DNA of 64,000 nt, from the NCBI RefSeq assembly GCF_004027225.2, contig NC_044288.2:14208744-14272743 (forward strand), in the 5' to 3' direction. The notes below the pieces were generated by a model that saw only the letters and a list, made by a program, of their open reading frames with translations, made no database searches and had not been told where the DNA came from. A program made the position numbers and the translations under genes. Of the stretch, positions 23,901 to 38,900 are shown in pieces. Source of the DNA: Strigops habroptila. Its lineage: Eukaryota > Chordata > Aves > Psittaciformes > Psittacidae. How positions within the stretch are numbered: position 1 is the stretch's first letter; each line of letters begins with the position of its first letter.

Positions 23901-26900
23901 AGCCTCTTCTATCACCGTACTAGATAATTTCTTTGTTAAAACGTCTTACCTAGAGAGGTCAGTTTTTCTATCACAAGCCTTGCTCCTCAGCTCCTGCTCT
24001 GTGCTGGAAAGCATTCTGCAGATTTGTGTTGGCTGTGAGAGGTGCTTCCTCCAGAGCAGCCTGGGTAAAAGAGGTTTTAGTGCTGTTTGCATGTAAAAGA
24101 CAAGGCAATAATATAGTTGTGTGACATTTGCTTCTCTCTGACCCACAAAACCACGTGCTGGGACAGAGCAGATGGGGAGGTTTACATAGGTTTTGGACCA
24201 CTTCACTGCAGTCTGAGCACAAGTGATGTGATTATTCAGAGGATTTCCACTTGCGGGTTATCATTCTCCCAGTGTTCTCACTCTAGGTCTGTGCATTTGA
24301 CTGTCCTTTAGGGTTGTGGGGCTCTTTGCTCACAGACCACGAAGTTGTGCTTGAGCATTTGTTGTTTGTTTGAGTTGGACACGCTTGCCTGCTTATTGGG
24401 CAAGTTGTTTCGCTTGGCTTCAACCACTCCATACGGAAATGCCTGTGTGGGCCATAGGAACAGCTGAAATAGCTGGTTTTCCAGAATGTTTTGCTTGAGT
24501 TGTCTCTAAAGCCAAAGCCATGGAAGACTTTTAAATACAGTAATTTGGCATGAGCAAATGCGAGGTTAGGAAAAGCGTGTTGAGCTGGTGGCATTTGGAG
24601 GCTTGTGTGGAAGCACTCCCTGAAGGAAGGGAGAGGCTTTCCAGAGCACCCTGGTTGCATGCACAGTGGTGAGACTTTTCCCCCATTGTGTTGCTGGGAG
24701 TGAGTCCACAGCCCTGTAAGTCTCAGCTATACCTGAGATGCAAGTTGCTGTGCTTTTCCAGCCTCAGTGTTTGTGTCCCTTAGATCTGTGCTGATTTATA
24801 TAGCTCAAGAACCTTTGAAGCAGGAAAGCAGTGTCACTGCCTTTGAATGGTTTTCATTCAGGGAGAATGGAAGACCTGGCTCAAAATTGAGTTTCTGACT
24901 GGGTTAAAATCTATGCTTTCACTCAGTAAGCCACTATTTATTTGAGATGGAGTTTAAACTTAAAAATCACAATGTAAATTCCTAAGGAAAGGATGTCATT
25001 GTGTGCATTGGTAATGGGGATAGCCTGGATAAAACAATCACAGGAAACTTATTTCTGGGGGAGAAGTGAAGAGAGTTATTCTGGGAATGGCACTTTTATG
25101 ATAACTTCTGGAGCTTACGCCTCTTACCAGAAAGATTTTGGATGTTTGACTGGTACAATCAAAACCGGCTGGATTATGGGAAATTTAAGATTTATTTTAA
25201 AAAGCATTTTTAAAAAAAGCCCAAGAAGTGCAATTAGTAGAATTCAATTCATGGGAGTTTAAAAATTAATGGTAAGTTACCTTATAAAATATAGATCACT
25301 TGGGACTAAACTAAGAGCAGGCATATGGGTTTGATTTTTCTTTTCCCCTTCAAACATTGGCATGGTGCTGAGGCCAGACAACTTTATTTTCCTGATGCAT
25401 TATAACCAGCTGCAGATGTTTTAGGCATTATCGCTTCTAAATGGGCTTTGACAAATGTCTCCTGGAAGCCAGCAGCTCTAAATATTACATGCAGTATATT
25501 CTGAGGAAATGTTGAAAATAAAGTTTTAGGAATTAAATGTTCAGTGTCTGAATCAAGAAAATTTACCTTCTTCCCTTGTTGGGGGATTTGCTAGCTGAAA
25601 GCATTCTTTCATGAGACATGCCCAGATGTTAGCTGGGATGCATATAGAGACTGGAACAAATATTACCACAGATGGTCTTGCACAGTGTGTTATTTACTGG
25701 CCCTCTGTTGCTAGTACTGGATGGTGGACACTTGCTTGAAAGGGTACTTCAGTTTATGTCTAAATGCTGAACTGAAATTTGGAACAGACATGCGGCTTAT
25801 CATAAAGGCAAAAAAAATGGAAGCATGTATTTGAACATATGGAAACACTGTGGTTTGTGCATCACTGACAACAGCATAACCCCGTACTGCAGAAACTTCT
25901 GTGATATTTCAATTACTTTGTTCAGGGTTAAAGCCAAGAACTTCAAGTAAAGAAGTTTCTGTGCTTTTTGTCCTTCCTCCATAGCTTTGAATTGGACACC
26001 TGGCCAGAAGGGCATTTTCAAATATAGAGAAATATACATATCTATGGGGTACAGAATGTTGCTTGCATGTTCAAATGTATGGCTTTGGGGTGGAAAAGTG
26101 ACTATATGATTATTGACATGGGAATGGCATCAGATGTCTTTGACTTCCAAAATTCAGACAGCTTGATTCATGACTACATAAACCAGTCACTCATTTTTCC
26201 ATACCCCGAGAGGCTGGGAAATACTTGTGCTTTGCTGACACCTCATTAAAATGTGACTCAGTACAGAGCACCCTGAGTCCTCAGTGTGGTCAATGCAGGA
26301 GGAGAGAAAAGATGTCCTGAGAGCACAGCCTGAGCGCCTCAAGGCTGGATGCTCAAAACTAGGTAGTGGAAGTGCCCCCTTAGGCAGGGATGTGCCAAAC
26401 TGGCAATACATCTGATTCTTTATGTGTTAGCAGTTCATCAAATAATGATGGTCCTAATTGTTTGACATTGTTGGGGATTTTGCCAAAAATCTTTATAGAA
26501 TTTTGAAGGGAAATGGGGATGGCTTAAGTGTTATCAGTAGCTTTTTGTGCAAGGATTTCTTTTTTCAATGTAAAAAGGTATTTCAAAACAAGGTGTGTGT
26601 CTTTACATATGTAAGATATTAACTGCATATATTTTGAACCACGCAGGGTAACCAACAGGAATCTTCTTGCCAGTCTGTGTTACCCTCAAAGAGCCTTGGT
26701 CCAGTTTAGATACAAGCCAGCTTGTGCTCATTGAAATCCCTAGAGTCTGCCTGGCACTGGGGAGCAATTCCAAGAGAAGATTAGAGATGGCAAGCATCAA
26801 TGGGTAACTACTTGAGCAGGGACCTGCATGCTTTACTTGAAGGGGCATGGCACACTGCCCTGCAGCGGGGAGCCAAACCAAGCAAATGCAAGTCTAATGG

Positions 26901-29900
26901 TTTGGAATTTTTGCTACTTCACATTAGTGTTTAAAACTGCTTAGATATAATCCTCCTAGCAAATCCCTCCTTGATTTGAGATGGTGAATATTCACTGCTG
27001 CCCACTGATTTTGGTATGAACTGGTTATGCTGAATTCTTATGCAGCTGAACAAAGGCTCTCACTGATGCCTGGCAAAGAGAAGAAGTTTTCATGTTCAAT
27101 TCTATTTGTGCAGGAGCATAAAACAGTTGTGTTGATGTGCTATAACAAATGAAACATCCAGCCAAAGGTTTGGGTTTGATACTTGCCAGTTGTGTAGTGA
27201 CTCTGGAAAATATATATATCAAATACCTGGGGGGGTAGTTCTGCTAAGTTGCTTTAGAACTACTTGTTATATGTGTTTAGTTGGACATGCATAAAGAAAG
27301 TTTACATTGAAGGTTGGCTGTTATCTTTTCTTAGTGGTGTCTCACCTGAGCAATGAAGATGCCTTTTCCCCACTCACCCAGGATGTCTCTGCTATCTCCA
27401 GACCTTGCTCTGGTTTCTTGCCATAACTTCTTCAGGAAAAAGAAATCTCAATGATAGCATGTGCCCCTCGGCTGCAGTTACCTTAATGTACTTACACACA
27501 GAGGTCCCTTCTCTGAACTGGATATGGAGCCTGAAGTCCTCATGTTTCTGATTAAAAGACAAGCCACAGTTCATCTTCTGAAACATCAGTCAAAAGCATG
27601 CAGTATTTTTCTGCAGCACTTGGAAGATTGATCTGAATACTTTTAAATCCATAGTAGTTACGAACTTTGGCTTGCGTCGTCTTGTAAGGGAGAGAAAATG
27701 GTCCTACTTTTAATGGGAACTAACAGAAAGTTGGCTTCTGTTTAACTTGAAGGAATTTGGGGTGGTTTCTCATCCCTGTGGTCTAAGTGGAATATCTTGG
27801 CTTGTCCATAACAACTGCCGCTTTTTGAAAATGTGTTTAAAGGAATGTTGGAGGTTAAAGTATTGAATTTTCCCACATCACCACCATGTACTTTAGTTTC
27901 TTCATACTTTCCCTTCTTGGAAATGAAATGTTTAGCTTACTGTAGTGAGAGCTGCTACGTAAATTGTTCCAGAGTAGTTCCTACTGAGGATGGAGGATTA
28001 AGTGATCAAGGCTTTTAGCTACATGAGCATTGGCAGGTTGTTTTTGCACGCAGTGATCCTTCTGAAGCTTGCAAAGAAGATTACTTAAATAGAATGGTGT
28101 TGCTGTGGTGGTGTTGTTTAATTGGGATCTTCTTTGGCTGTCACTGAGATTAAAACGTTAGCGTGGGCTTGATGCAGTTCTGAAAATTAAAGCAAGTGGC
28201 TGCTTAAAGTTTTATACAGGGAAGGTGGTTTAACGTTCAGGAACCAATTAGATTCAGCTGTTTGGAGATGTTAAACATAGGTGTACTCAAGCAGTCAAAA
28301 ATGTGTTGAATTTCCCACTGACTAGTAAGCATTGATTCCTTTGAGGCTGGCACTGAGGTTTCCATTCTGTTTTTACAGAAGCAGCTTTTGGCTTTAGAAA
28401 GTTTTTTAACTTCTTTGGTTCCGTAAGCCTGAAAGTTGGGGGAAAGTTGAGATTGAGACATGTTCCTGTATGAGGGAGTATGAAATGTGAATTTGAGTTA
28501 GAGTGGTAGAGATAGCAGGAAAAATAGTAAATTAGTTGCCTGGATGTGCTCTCCTGCCTGACGAATAATGATCCAGTAACCAAACGGGGTGTGTTAAGGA
28601 GGACTTTGACACGAGTTGTCTCAATAATAGAGGCAATTTGATGATGTTACCCCCACTTTGCAGCTCACTTCCCTCTCCATTGGGCTTGTACGGCTCTGGA
28701 TGGGGACCTACTGTAAACTGACTAGATGAGACAAGCTAGATTTGAAACAAGTAAAAAACCTTTCAACCAAGCTTTGCTCACAAAGATGATGAGTGTAGAA
28801 TAGCAGTCTAATTCAGCAAACTGATTTTACTGAGCTGTGTAGAGGAAAAAGACTGTTTGTCTCACCTATTTGAAGAATTTGCAAGGATTTACTTCAGACC
28901 ATGGACAGAAGTGTCAGGATTTATCAATCTAAGGTTAGTATTACTGGAAAGTATGTAGTAGCCTTGATTTTTGTTTGGTTTTGTTATACAAATTGGAAAG
29001 TAATTCCACCAAATTATATTTATTAAGATTCTTATTTTTTTACTTTTAACAAGATTGCCATCTCTTCATTACAGTAAGTGTTATGGTCCTTCCTCCTCCT
29101 AATGTAACTTGTGAAAATCCAGTCCTATGGAGGCTGCTTCTGAGCAGCTGTCCTAAATGGGGTTGCTGAAATGTTGACATTTATCTGAGCTTTTTACTTT
29201 TATAATTCATAATAACCAGCTGCTCTGGCTTCTGCTTTTGGGGATGGTGAACTTTGCACAGTGGTAAGTTTATGGAACTACATAAATATTTCCTAATCTG
29301 GGAGCATCATATGGACACTTAAATGTTGAAGTCTCTTTGCTTGTTACTTCAAGTTTCAAGAGATGTTCTTAGAAGTAAGAAAGACTAGTTCATTTACTGT
29401 GCTGCCCCTAGAGTATTTTATAACATGAGGCATGGGAAAATAGGTCTAGCTGAAGGCATCTGTGAAGCGGTAATGAGAGAGAAGTAGAAGCTTCAGGAGG
29501 GGTGGAAGTATTTCATTGCTCTGTATGCATGCCGAAGTGAATTTAGATGCATCTGAAAGACCACTCTGGATGGCAACTTGCTGTGCAGTCTGAGGCTGAC
29601 TTTTAGTGTGTGTTAGATATGAATTATGAAGTGATCTGAGTCCATATTCAGTGTGCATCTCTTAATAGCATAAAATTATTCAAAGCTGAGTTGTTTCCTA
29701 GCATTAAATGCCTGGCATATTTATGATTCTCTTGCCTTTCTAGCAAAGGTGGTAACTTTCACATGTAGCACTTTACTTGCATTTTCAGAAAGCAGTTGCT
29801 TTTTTATATTGCCTTAAAATATGTAGCTTGTCTCCTAGTGGTCTTGCATCCTAGTGCCAACATCCAAAACTAGAACTGTATGTATGTAATGGATTTAGTT

Positions 29901-32900
29901 TGAGATTCAGGCTAATGTTCTTGGGTAAAAAAAAAAAGCTTGTCTTGTAGCATCATGTCCCATGAACTCATGGAGAGAGGCTGCTCGCAGGTTTAGGTGT
30001 GGCTGACTTTGGTTTGGCCTAAATAATCTGCCTATTTATTACTACTAGGTTTGGTAAAAAGTGTGATGTTGTTTTTTCCTGGAGCTTGACAACCATCTTT
30101 CCTCTTAAAAAGCCACCTTTCTTACCACACCCTTTGTCTGCCATGCATCCTTTCCCTAAGAGTAGCACTGCAGAGATGATGTTTTCCACAACAGGTTAGT
30201 TGATTAAATGCCGTGACAAATTATTACAGCCACTTGAAAGCAGTTGCTGTTGTCTTTAATTTTACAGTGTCAAGTGACTCTGTCTTAAGTAAGTGCCAAA
30301 ATTCTCCAGCTCCCTTTTGTGTGGCTCACCCACAGACATGTCACCCCCTTATGTCCTCCCCTTTACAGAGGGGAGACCAGATGTTTCTATCTACCGAAAC
30401 ACGCTTCAGGCACTTGCTGTAGGAGATGGTCACCAGGCTGTCAAAAACAATCTTTATGGGCAGGCTGGTCTTTCACAAGGAGATGTGTTTACAGAGCATG
30501 AAATTAAGATTTTTGCACAGAGGCAAATAATTGCTTACAACGGAGACTTTAGTAGCAGATTTGAAGCTTGAATGATTATTGGTAAGGTCAGATGGAGCAC
30601 ACAGTGATGTCCACCTCCTGAGCAAAGTCATTCAGAACTTTTTAGGCATTCATTTATGCTGAAAGGTTTTAAGATGTTGTAATGTTCACACTTTGGGCAT
30701 GTCGCTTTCGATAAAAACTTGTTATAGGCTGTGTTGCTATATCTGTGTTTGTGGTTTGGTTCCTTTGAAATCATTCTGGAATGGAAAACTTTTTTCGCTT
30801 GCAGAGAGAGGGGGGACCCCACATTCCCATTATTTTAGTCTTGAATTATTATCTAGCAATCACAGGGGTTTTAAGAGACTTTGCATGAAGTCTCTGTGAT
30901 ACAGGCTGTTGTTATGAGCAAAAGGGCTCTCTGTGAAAGCTTTCTGTGGTCAGGAGATGGGTCTAAAGGTCCAATAGGTCTTGGGTAGTATTGGCTGTCC
31001 TGAGCTGCTCTCTCTCTTGTCAGGTCAGGGCTTTTTCTTGAGCAGTATTGAAAAACTTTGTCCAAAGAATGGATATTGGCAAAATTAATCAGATTGATTG
31101 TTCACTTATGACACGGATCAAGTCTTGAACTTCAGTCCTCTATGGTAATAAGGCCAGTTCATCACCACTAATTGCATCTCTTCATTCCCGGTTTCCTCAG
31201 CCTGCTTACTCCTTCAAGGTGACTTCCCCACTCAGCAGATGTGCATGTCTGACAGAACATTTAAAAACCACAGAGCTTGAAGTGGATGAACTTTTTGTAA
31301 AAGAAATTCTATTCAATTGCAATTAAAGAAGTCACAGAATTTAGTGAATCCGATGAATGTTAAATGCCAGCATCCAGTCAGACTTTGAAGTGGAGGAAGC
31401 TTTTCCTCTCTGCATACCACATTAGTAACTTGTGATTACAGCTTGGGGAACTCTGTTTCAAAATGTCTGTGCTTCTTCCAAGATGGGGGAAAAGAGTGAC
31501 CAACATCACAGAGGCTGTTCTGAAAGCCTTTATAAAATGCTGGATGTTACACCCATGATCTTTCATTGCTTTTCTGTAGGACATCACTCTTCAGAGGCAG
31601 CGGGACTTTGTTCACATCGTGCTGAACAGCCTTAACCATAACCCCTTTCAGCAGAGTTATCTGTGTCTGTACTGAAAGCCAGTGAACATGTCTCTTAAAA
31701 GGAACATCCAAACATCACCTTAATACTCCCCAGAACAACTGCACTTGTCTTCTGAAAACACCCAAAATGTAGGATATAAGGTATGTCTCACTCTCTGCTC
31801 ACATTAAAAGAAGGCTTTAAGATAGTTCAAGGTACTTCTATTCAAAACTGAACAGAGACTCAGTTTTCAGAATTCCTCCAACTGTGTGAAATGGAGCTCA
31901 GTGTTTCTGCACAGCTTATGTAGGCTGTGCAGCAGCACTGTTTTCCCAGCACTGTTTTTGCCATGAGGTGTTACACCGTAAATTTTCAGAGGACATGAGA
32001 CAGATCGTGCATACAGGGAATTACTTGGATGCCCTGCAACAGGACCCTCTAATAACCCAACCGCTTTGAAATAGTCCTAGCAGCTTTTTTTTCCTGTTTA
32101 ACAAAATTTGGTAGAAAAACCACCTAAGCAAATCTGAGGTGTTTGTGTTGGTCATTCTCTGCTGTATCTCATGGACAACCATGCGTTTTATTTCTTTGAT
32201 TTTTTTTCTTTTTTTGTTTAATGCTTAAACAATATTCTTTCAATATGAAGTGAGACTCATAAAAATACTAGATAGAGCATGTTCAAGTCAAATCAGGTAC
32301 TTTATTCTGGTATGACAAGCTACCACATCTCTGTTTTAGAGAATGGCTGGCTATACAGCAGTTTTTCTCAGTCCCATGGAGCCTCATTACACCAAGGTCA
32401 GGCTATGTGCCGTAGAGAAGAGTATTTATATTTTATCAGAGGGCTAACTGCTCTTGTAATGACCCTGAAGGACAGTAAATGCTCCAAATAATTCACTTTC
32501 TTTGGGCTATAGTTTTACCATACTATAGGAGCTAGAGTAAATCTAGGAAAATAGGAAGTCATGTAGTATATTTTGTGATTCCTACTGGGTGCTTATGCGA
32601 CTCTTTGGCTGCTGTAGCCCTGTACAGGAAGCGGACAGTGAAGATTTCTAGAATGTGATGTTGTCAGTGTACTCTCAACAGAGAGACCTCCCTTGAGGCC
32701 CTTGTGGTAAAACGAGACTCCTCAAAGTCTAATTATCTCTTGGCCCAAGATGGAACATACGCATTTCTCATGTAGTTGTGAAGTCACTTCTGTAATTTCA
32801 TATGTTGCGCTTTTAATTTTATGTCTTTCAACTTTCTTCTTCACAGCAGTGTGGAGAAGTGTGAGGACTATTGTAATACTTGCCCTTCCTTTCTGCCCCA

Positions 32901-35900
32901 GTCAGCACCCATTACTTTCCACTTTTCTATGTATGATGTTTCTGTAAATATCTTGGGATGAAACTTGCTTTTTTCCCAACAGTAGGACACAGATTCATAC
33001 AGTCTGTGATTTGTCACCACACAGAAATGATGGTAAAACAGCTGCTGAACACCTGCATAAGAAGTCGTTCCAGCCTTGTGTTTGTGCAGTTAATGCCTTC
33101 TTTACTCACCTTTTGAATTGTATCCCAAGTCTTTTGATGTGTTGTTCTGTTGTCAGGACCACTTCTGAATTTTAATCCTGTTCTCCGCATAACTGGCAAC
33201 ATCAGCAGATTTAACAAGCATGCTTTTCATTCCGGTATTGAAATCGATAGGTAATTTTCTAGGGTCTAGAAAGATTGTTCTGACACATGACCTGAATGTT
33301 TGCATCAAAACATGTAAGTTTTTATTAGATTTGAGTGAATTCCCATCTGGATGTTAACAACAAGAAGACTCAGTTTACTCAGTTTTGCATCACTGAGTGA
33401 TGCATCCCTCCTCTTGTCTGTCTGCCCAGTTCTTACCTGTCCCACTGCTTGGTTCTTTAGTTTTTAATCCTGACACTGCTGCAGTTGGTAGCTCTTTGTT
33501 GCTTTCAAAGTGACATCCAGAAGTGATCTGTTACCTTTTAGACACATACAGATTTTCAATATCTGCATCCCCAGCCCTGCTCTTTCTCATTCCCCAGATG
33601 TTTGTTATCTTTCAGCTAATGAAAATTTCATCTGTCTTCCACAGATGCCCTGAGACTTTCAGCCACCTTATTCCCAGGCCTAACCACTTTATGTTACCAG
33701 TTTTTACTCTGCCTATCCAGGCGTATGGTGCCTTCTTGCTCCATCGGCACTGTGAGCAATAGGGCAGTTTCTTGCCATAGTACAACTTGCAGCTGCAAGT
33801 GGTGATCACTATTAGAGAGCAGAGCATCTCTAGGAGGGATCAATGTACCTGCTTAGGATCTAGCCTCTAGATTAAACATTTCAGTGTGGATTAACTTGAT
33901 TCTTTCCTGGCCATGGGTCAGCCCAGGGTGGAGACATGGACAATTAAAAGCCTTGGGATGGCATAAAGATGCCTGATATTCCCAGTTTCATGCCGTGTTC
34001 CAAAGGGGTGGAGTCAGGCCTCTTGAGCAGCTTGCTTAGGAGAGAAGTATTAAACTTGGGAAGTGTGATCAGATGGCACATGTACACACATGTACTGCGG
34101 GGAGTCTGCCAATGCTTTTCTTATGGAGGGAGAAGTGCCGAAAGGGTGGTAGACGCGCTCTTGCTGGGTACGTGTATTTGGCACTTCAGCTTTTAACTGG
34201 TGAGAAGTGTCTATCTGTTATCGTAGACACTTATTATTATTTTTAAGGTGCCCAGAACTTTCTATAGGATAACCTTCCAATATGGTTCATGCTGGGATTT
34301 TACTCCTTAATAGTGTGATGTGCATGTTCTGCAAGTCATCTTTGCAAATCACTGCTGGTGGCTTGGTTTCTTAGCAGAGGTTGAAGACTAAAGTTGGGAT
34401 TTTTGTGCTCGGCTTTTTATTCCCAGTGGAATAATGCAGCTGTGCCTAGTCTCAAGGAGCAGCTCGTGATTCCTGATGAGAGGAACTGCTTACAGGAACA
34501 CTGTAAAGGTACAAGAGTCTCCAACAGCTATTGCCCAACCGCTCTGCACTGCTGTGTGCAGCAGGACTCCTTGCCATCAAGGGCAGTAATTCTATGTGCT
34601 GTCTGCTGTATAAGGAGAATCTGGAGATGCAAACAAAGCACAAGAACAGCAAATGAACTGACAATGTTAATGCAGGGAAACTAGTGGTAGCATGGCTCAG
34701 AGTAACTGGGCTAATAGCAGTAAGTCTGACTCTGGGTGTGATTAATCCTGGTGCAGATCTGTGCATTTGCTATTGGTGGGTGCAATGTATCTCTTGTCTG
34801 AGCAGCAGTTAAATAACTGCTTGGGAAGAAGAGATGTGTTAAATGTTGCTTTTTAGTGCTGATGTTTTCAGTTTAACATAACACTGTCAAGAAGCATCAA
34901 GTCTGCCAGGAGGCTGGTAGAGAATTTACTTTAAAATCCTTAAAATAGCTAAAAGGCAAATAGTGGTATTCCATTGCTGAAAACCAGGAAAATATGGTTT
35001 TGCTGCTCAAAAAGCTGTGCTGAGATCAGTGCTAACAGTGTGAAACAGGAAGCAAACTTGATTTGGAGCATCACCTGAAGGAATAGTAAATATTTAATTG
35101 AAAACAATGGTTTTAATTTTTTTCCCTAAACCAAAGCTGTCGCAGTGATTGTTCCAGGTACTGTTGGTTCCCCCGTGCCTGTAAGGCAAGTGAGCAGTGC
35201 TGGCACTGAAGGTACTGCATGAAGAGTGTGGAAAATAAAGTAGTAAAGTGTTTGTGATTCTCTTTCCTTTACTGGAGTTAGCAGGAACTATCTTGTTCAA
35301 GTCATGTTGTCCTGTCCTCGCTTCAAAGAGTTTTGGAGTATTAGTACCCATCTCTTTTTCTTTTTTAATACCAGTTTATACGAGGAGTTGCACCAGATTT
35401 TCCCAAGGACCTGGTGCTCATGCAGGTAGATTCCATTTTACGAAAGGCACAAATTGCCATGTTCTTTCATCATTCAAATAGCTACAAATGCTGTAATTTT
35501 GTAATAAACTGAATGAAGTCCAATTTGCAGTCACACATTTGCCAGGTCCATGTACGTGCAGTGCCAAGCCTGGTTGTAATCCTTTATAGTCTGAGAGCTG
35601 CGAATTTCACTTCTGTGTAGTATTTCTGTGTTGAGGATGTTCATTGGGGTGTATCTTTAGTGAGATTTCTGCTAATATGATATATGGCTTGATTCTGTGC
35701 TAGTATTCAAATTATTTGCAAGTTGTGTTGATATGAGCAGTCCTTGATTGGTTTAATGTTCCTATAATCTGATCGGGAGTTTATAGCTCCAGTACAGGGA
35801 ATTCATGGAAATGATGGAATTAATAGGTTTTGTATCCTGCATTTTTACTAAATCTTAATGCAGATTATTCACCATACGCAGCATAATCTGTAAATCTAAT

Positions 35901-38900
35901 TGGTAAATCAGATTTCAGAAATGGTGTTCCAAAGTGTGTCCTTATAGGAAACCACTACAGCTTGCATGCCATTTGCTCATGTTAAATGGAGCATGGATAT
36001 ATGCAGACATCTGGAAGGTTCTGCCTCAAATGTCCATTTCTCAAATCGATCTCCCAAACCAGCTTGTACACTATTCTTTCTGTGAATATAAGGCTTGTTG
36101 TATTCAAGAGAGCTTCAGATAGCGCTAAATGCTCTGGAAAACAAATTGCATCTCTGTGGGTTTTATACTCAGAGATTCTGCCAGGCGTTGCGGTCAAAAC
36201 CCAACTGTTGGGCACGTGATAATCTATGTTGGCTCTTTGAGAGAGCTCACTTGGTTTCCAGTTTCTGGGAAGCATGTGAAGCAGAAAGAGAAGGTGGGAG
36301 GGGTGGGTGGGAAGTCTTTAATCCTATTTAGAATGGCATTCAGAGATTACTTTTGTCTACATCTTCATACTTCATGCATCTGCTGTTGGAGCCTCTCCTG
36401 GCTGTTGTCCCTCAGGCAGGGTCAGTCGTGGGTTGTCTCCCATCTCGACCGGAGGCAAGCCCAGGGAGTGATGTCTTGTTTGGGAATTTCATAATGTGCT
36501 GCTGTATCTTAAAGCAAGGTCAAATAAATGTGCTTCTCACTTGAGGGGGGGGGAAACGAGGAGGTTTCTGATGCAACTAAATGCCTGCAGGAGCTTATTC
36601 CACAGTTTTGAACAGATTCCTGAGACATGCTACTATGTGGGAAATAGAGCACTTCTGTAGATGGGAAGGGCTGTAAATGTTTTACTGAACAGAAAAGATA
36701 AGGCTGTTGTGGGCAACTGAAAGCAACAAATCCTGTTCTGAAGCCTGAAACTAGGCCAGCTGGGGTTTTAACAACTAAGGGAAAAGTCTAAGACTGAAAT
36801 TGCTGTGCTGTCACAAGGTGTGCTGCAACCCGGGGAAGAAGTCACCACTGGGTGCTCTGCACTCACTTTGGAAAGGCACTTTGGAGGCCTGGATTGAATT
36901 TAGTCAAACAGTGAGTTTACAACAGCACATGGTGCAAAACTGTAATATTATTTCTAAACGTAAGTGAAGAACAGAGTGTAAGGTGTTTGATAGATGACTA
37001 AGCTGGATGTTGTATTGCTGTCCTCAGCTGGTGTCTTTAGACTTTCATCAGCTGATGAACCAGGACCTTTGCGAAAGTTTCATTTATGCTAAAGGATTTT
37101 CAGCAATTGTGGTTAAATTCCTTCAGTTAACAAGTTTTATTCAAAAAGCACAGAAAAGTTTCAGTTCAATTAAGTACAGTTATAGCACTTGATACAAAAG
37201 CCTTTCTGCATTAAATGTATGATCTCAGCTAAAATTGGGCGATGCTCAAGCAGTAGGCTGTCCTGTCCACCAAGGAGCTGCCTGGCATTCTGCAAGGAAC
37301 ATATTTCTTTAACAGCTCTACAAGCAGCTACTGAGTGTTCCTGGGCATTCTGCAGACAAGGCTCTGCTTTGTGTCTGTGTGCACTGATCCCTTTGGCTGG
37401 TTCTGGTCCAGCTTTAAGTAGCTGACACAGGGCAAGGACTGACCCAGGAGTGCTCATGGTATTTGTGCTCTGTGTTCTGAAGGAAGCAGGCATGTTATTT
37501 CCATTCTCTAAAGTACAGTTTTCTCAAAGAAAAGCACAAATCCGTCCATGTGGATTTCAATGTCACTGATCTTTCAGGTGGGAAAGAAGAGCACGATGGC
37601 CAAATGGTGGCATCGTGCAGGAAACTTTTAGGTTTTGTTTGAACCTGTTGCTTGTGTCTGAGTCACAACACAGCTCTGAAGATATACTGGGCTTTTTGTC
37701 TTTGAAAGCATTTAATTATTCCGCATGATGTGATGCCATTTAGTTCTGCGTTACTTTTTAGTAGTTCCTGAAATACTGAAGGTATGGATTATGTTAATGT
37801 AGCTTTTAAATCTTTGATGGACTGAAATAGCTTCAAAAGTTAACCTTTAGAAAACACTCAGGTAGATTGCACGACAGGCTTTTAGCATTTGCTTTTTCTA
37901 GTGCTGTGCTATCTCCTGTTCCAGTAAATGAAGAGCTTTGACTGGGGTGATGAAGAGCTTCCTGACCCAGGACAAATGCCTCCAGATGATGTTAGAGATA
38001 TCTATGTTTCTCATTAGATCATCTGAAAGTCTCAGCTGTTTCCATGCCAATACAGGGGGTGGAGGTTGGTTGTGCTGCACGGGTGTTGCACCAATTTGTT
38101 GTTCAACACATGCTAATCTGACAAACCAAAAAGGAATTTTATTTCTTCATGGTGCAGTAAGACTTGATATCTATTTATTTATGAAAGGGTTACCTACATT
38201 TAGTGTGGATGGTCCCATGATCATTAAAACCTGGGTTTCTTCCTGAAAAGAGAGGGAGAGGATTGTTCCTGGTTTCTGACAGACCTGGCTTCTTCCATGC
38301 TTCCTGCCTTCTGAAACCCCTCGAGTACTCTAGATTTTGGAAGACTGAAGAGAATCTGCCTATAGATGTTTCTTGTTTCTGCTTTGCCATGGCACAGATT
38401 GTGACAACTAGGTTGTACCCAAGATGCATACTCTTGAGTCTTCACTGAGTCCCTCTCAGCTTACAACTTCCTTTAATAGAGGAATGGTTTGTATTTGCTC
38501 TCCCTTTCCCTGTTGTTTTTCTGGATTGTTTTGTCATCTTTATCATCTTGTAGGACATAAAAGCAAAATATACTTGCTGAGGTGCTGGGATAAATGAAGA
38601 GACCTGGGATGGCACAGATGTCCCCTTTAACACTGTCCCTAGAGATCAGGGCTTCTTGAGTCTGATCACAGCTCCTTTTGAGATCTGTGCAGCGTTATGA
38701 TTAGTGTATGCACTTCAGCAAATATTTTTCCCCTTGTATGTAGAAAACTTGTGGCTTATGTCTCTATTCACCTGCTTTTACTCTGACAGGAGCCAGGCAC
38801 ACTAAATAGTGATTAAACAGAAAAATTAAAATTCCATTTTTGTGCATTTGGCGTTTGAACGCTGATCAATTGCTTTGGCAGCGTGTTAACAGCACGGTAG

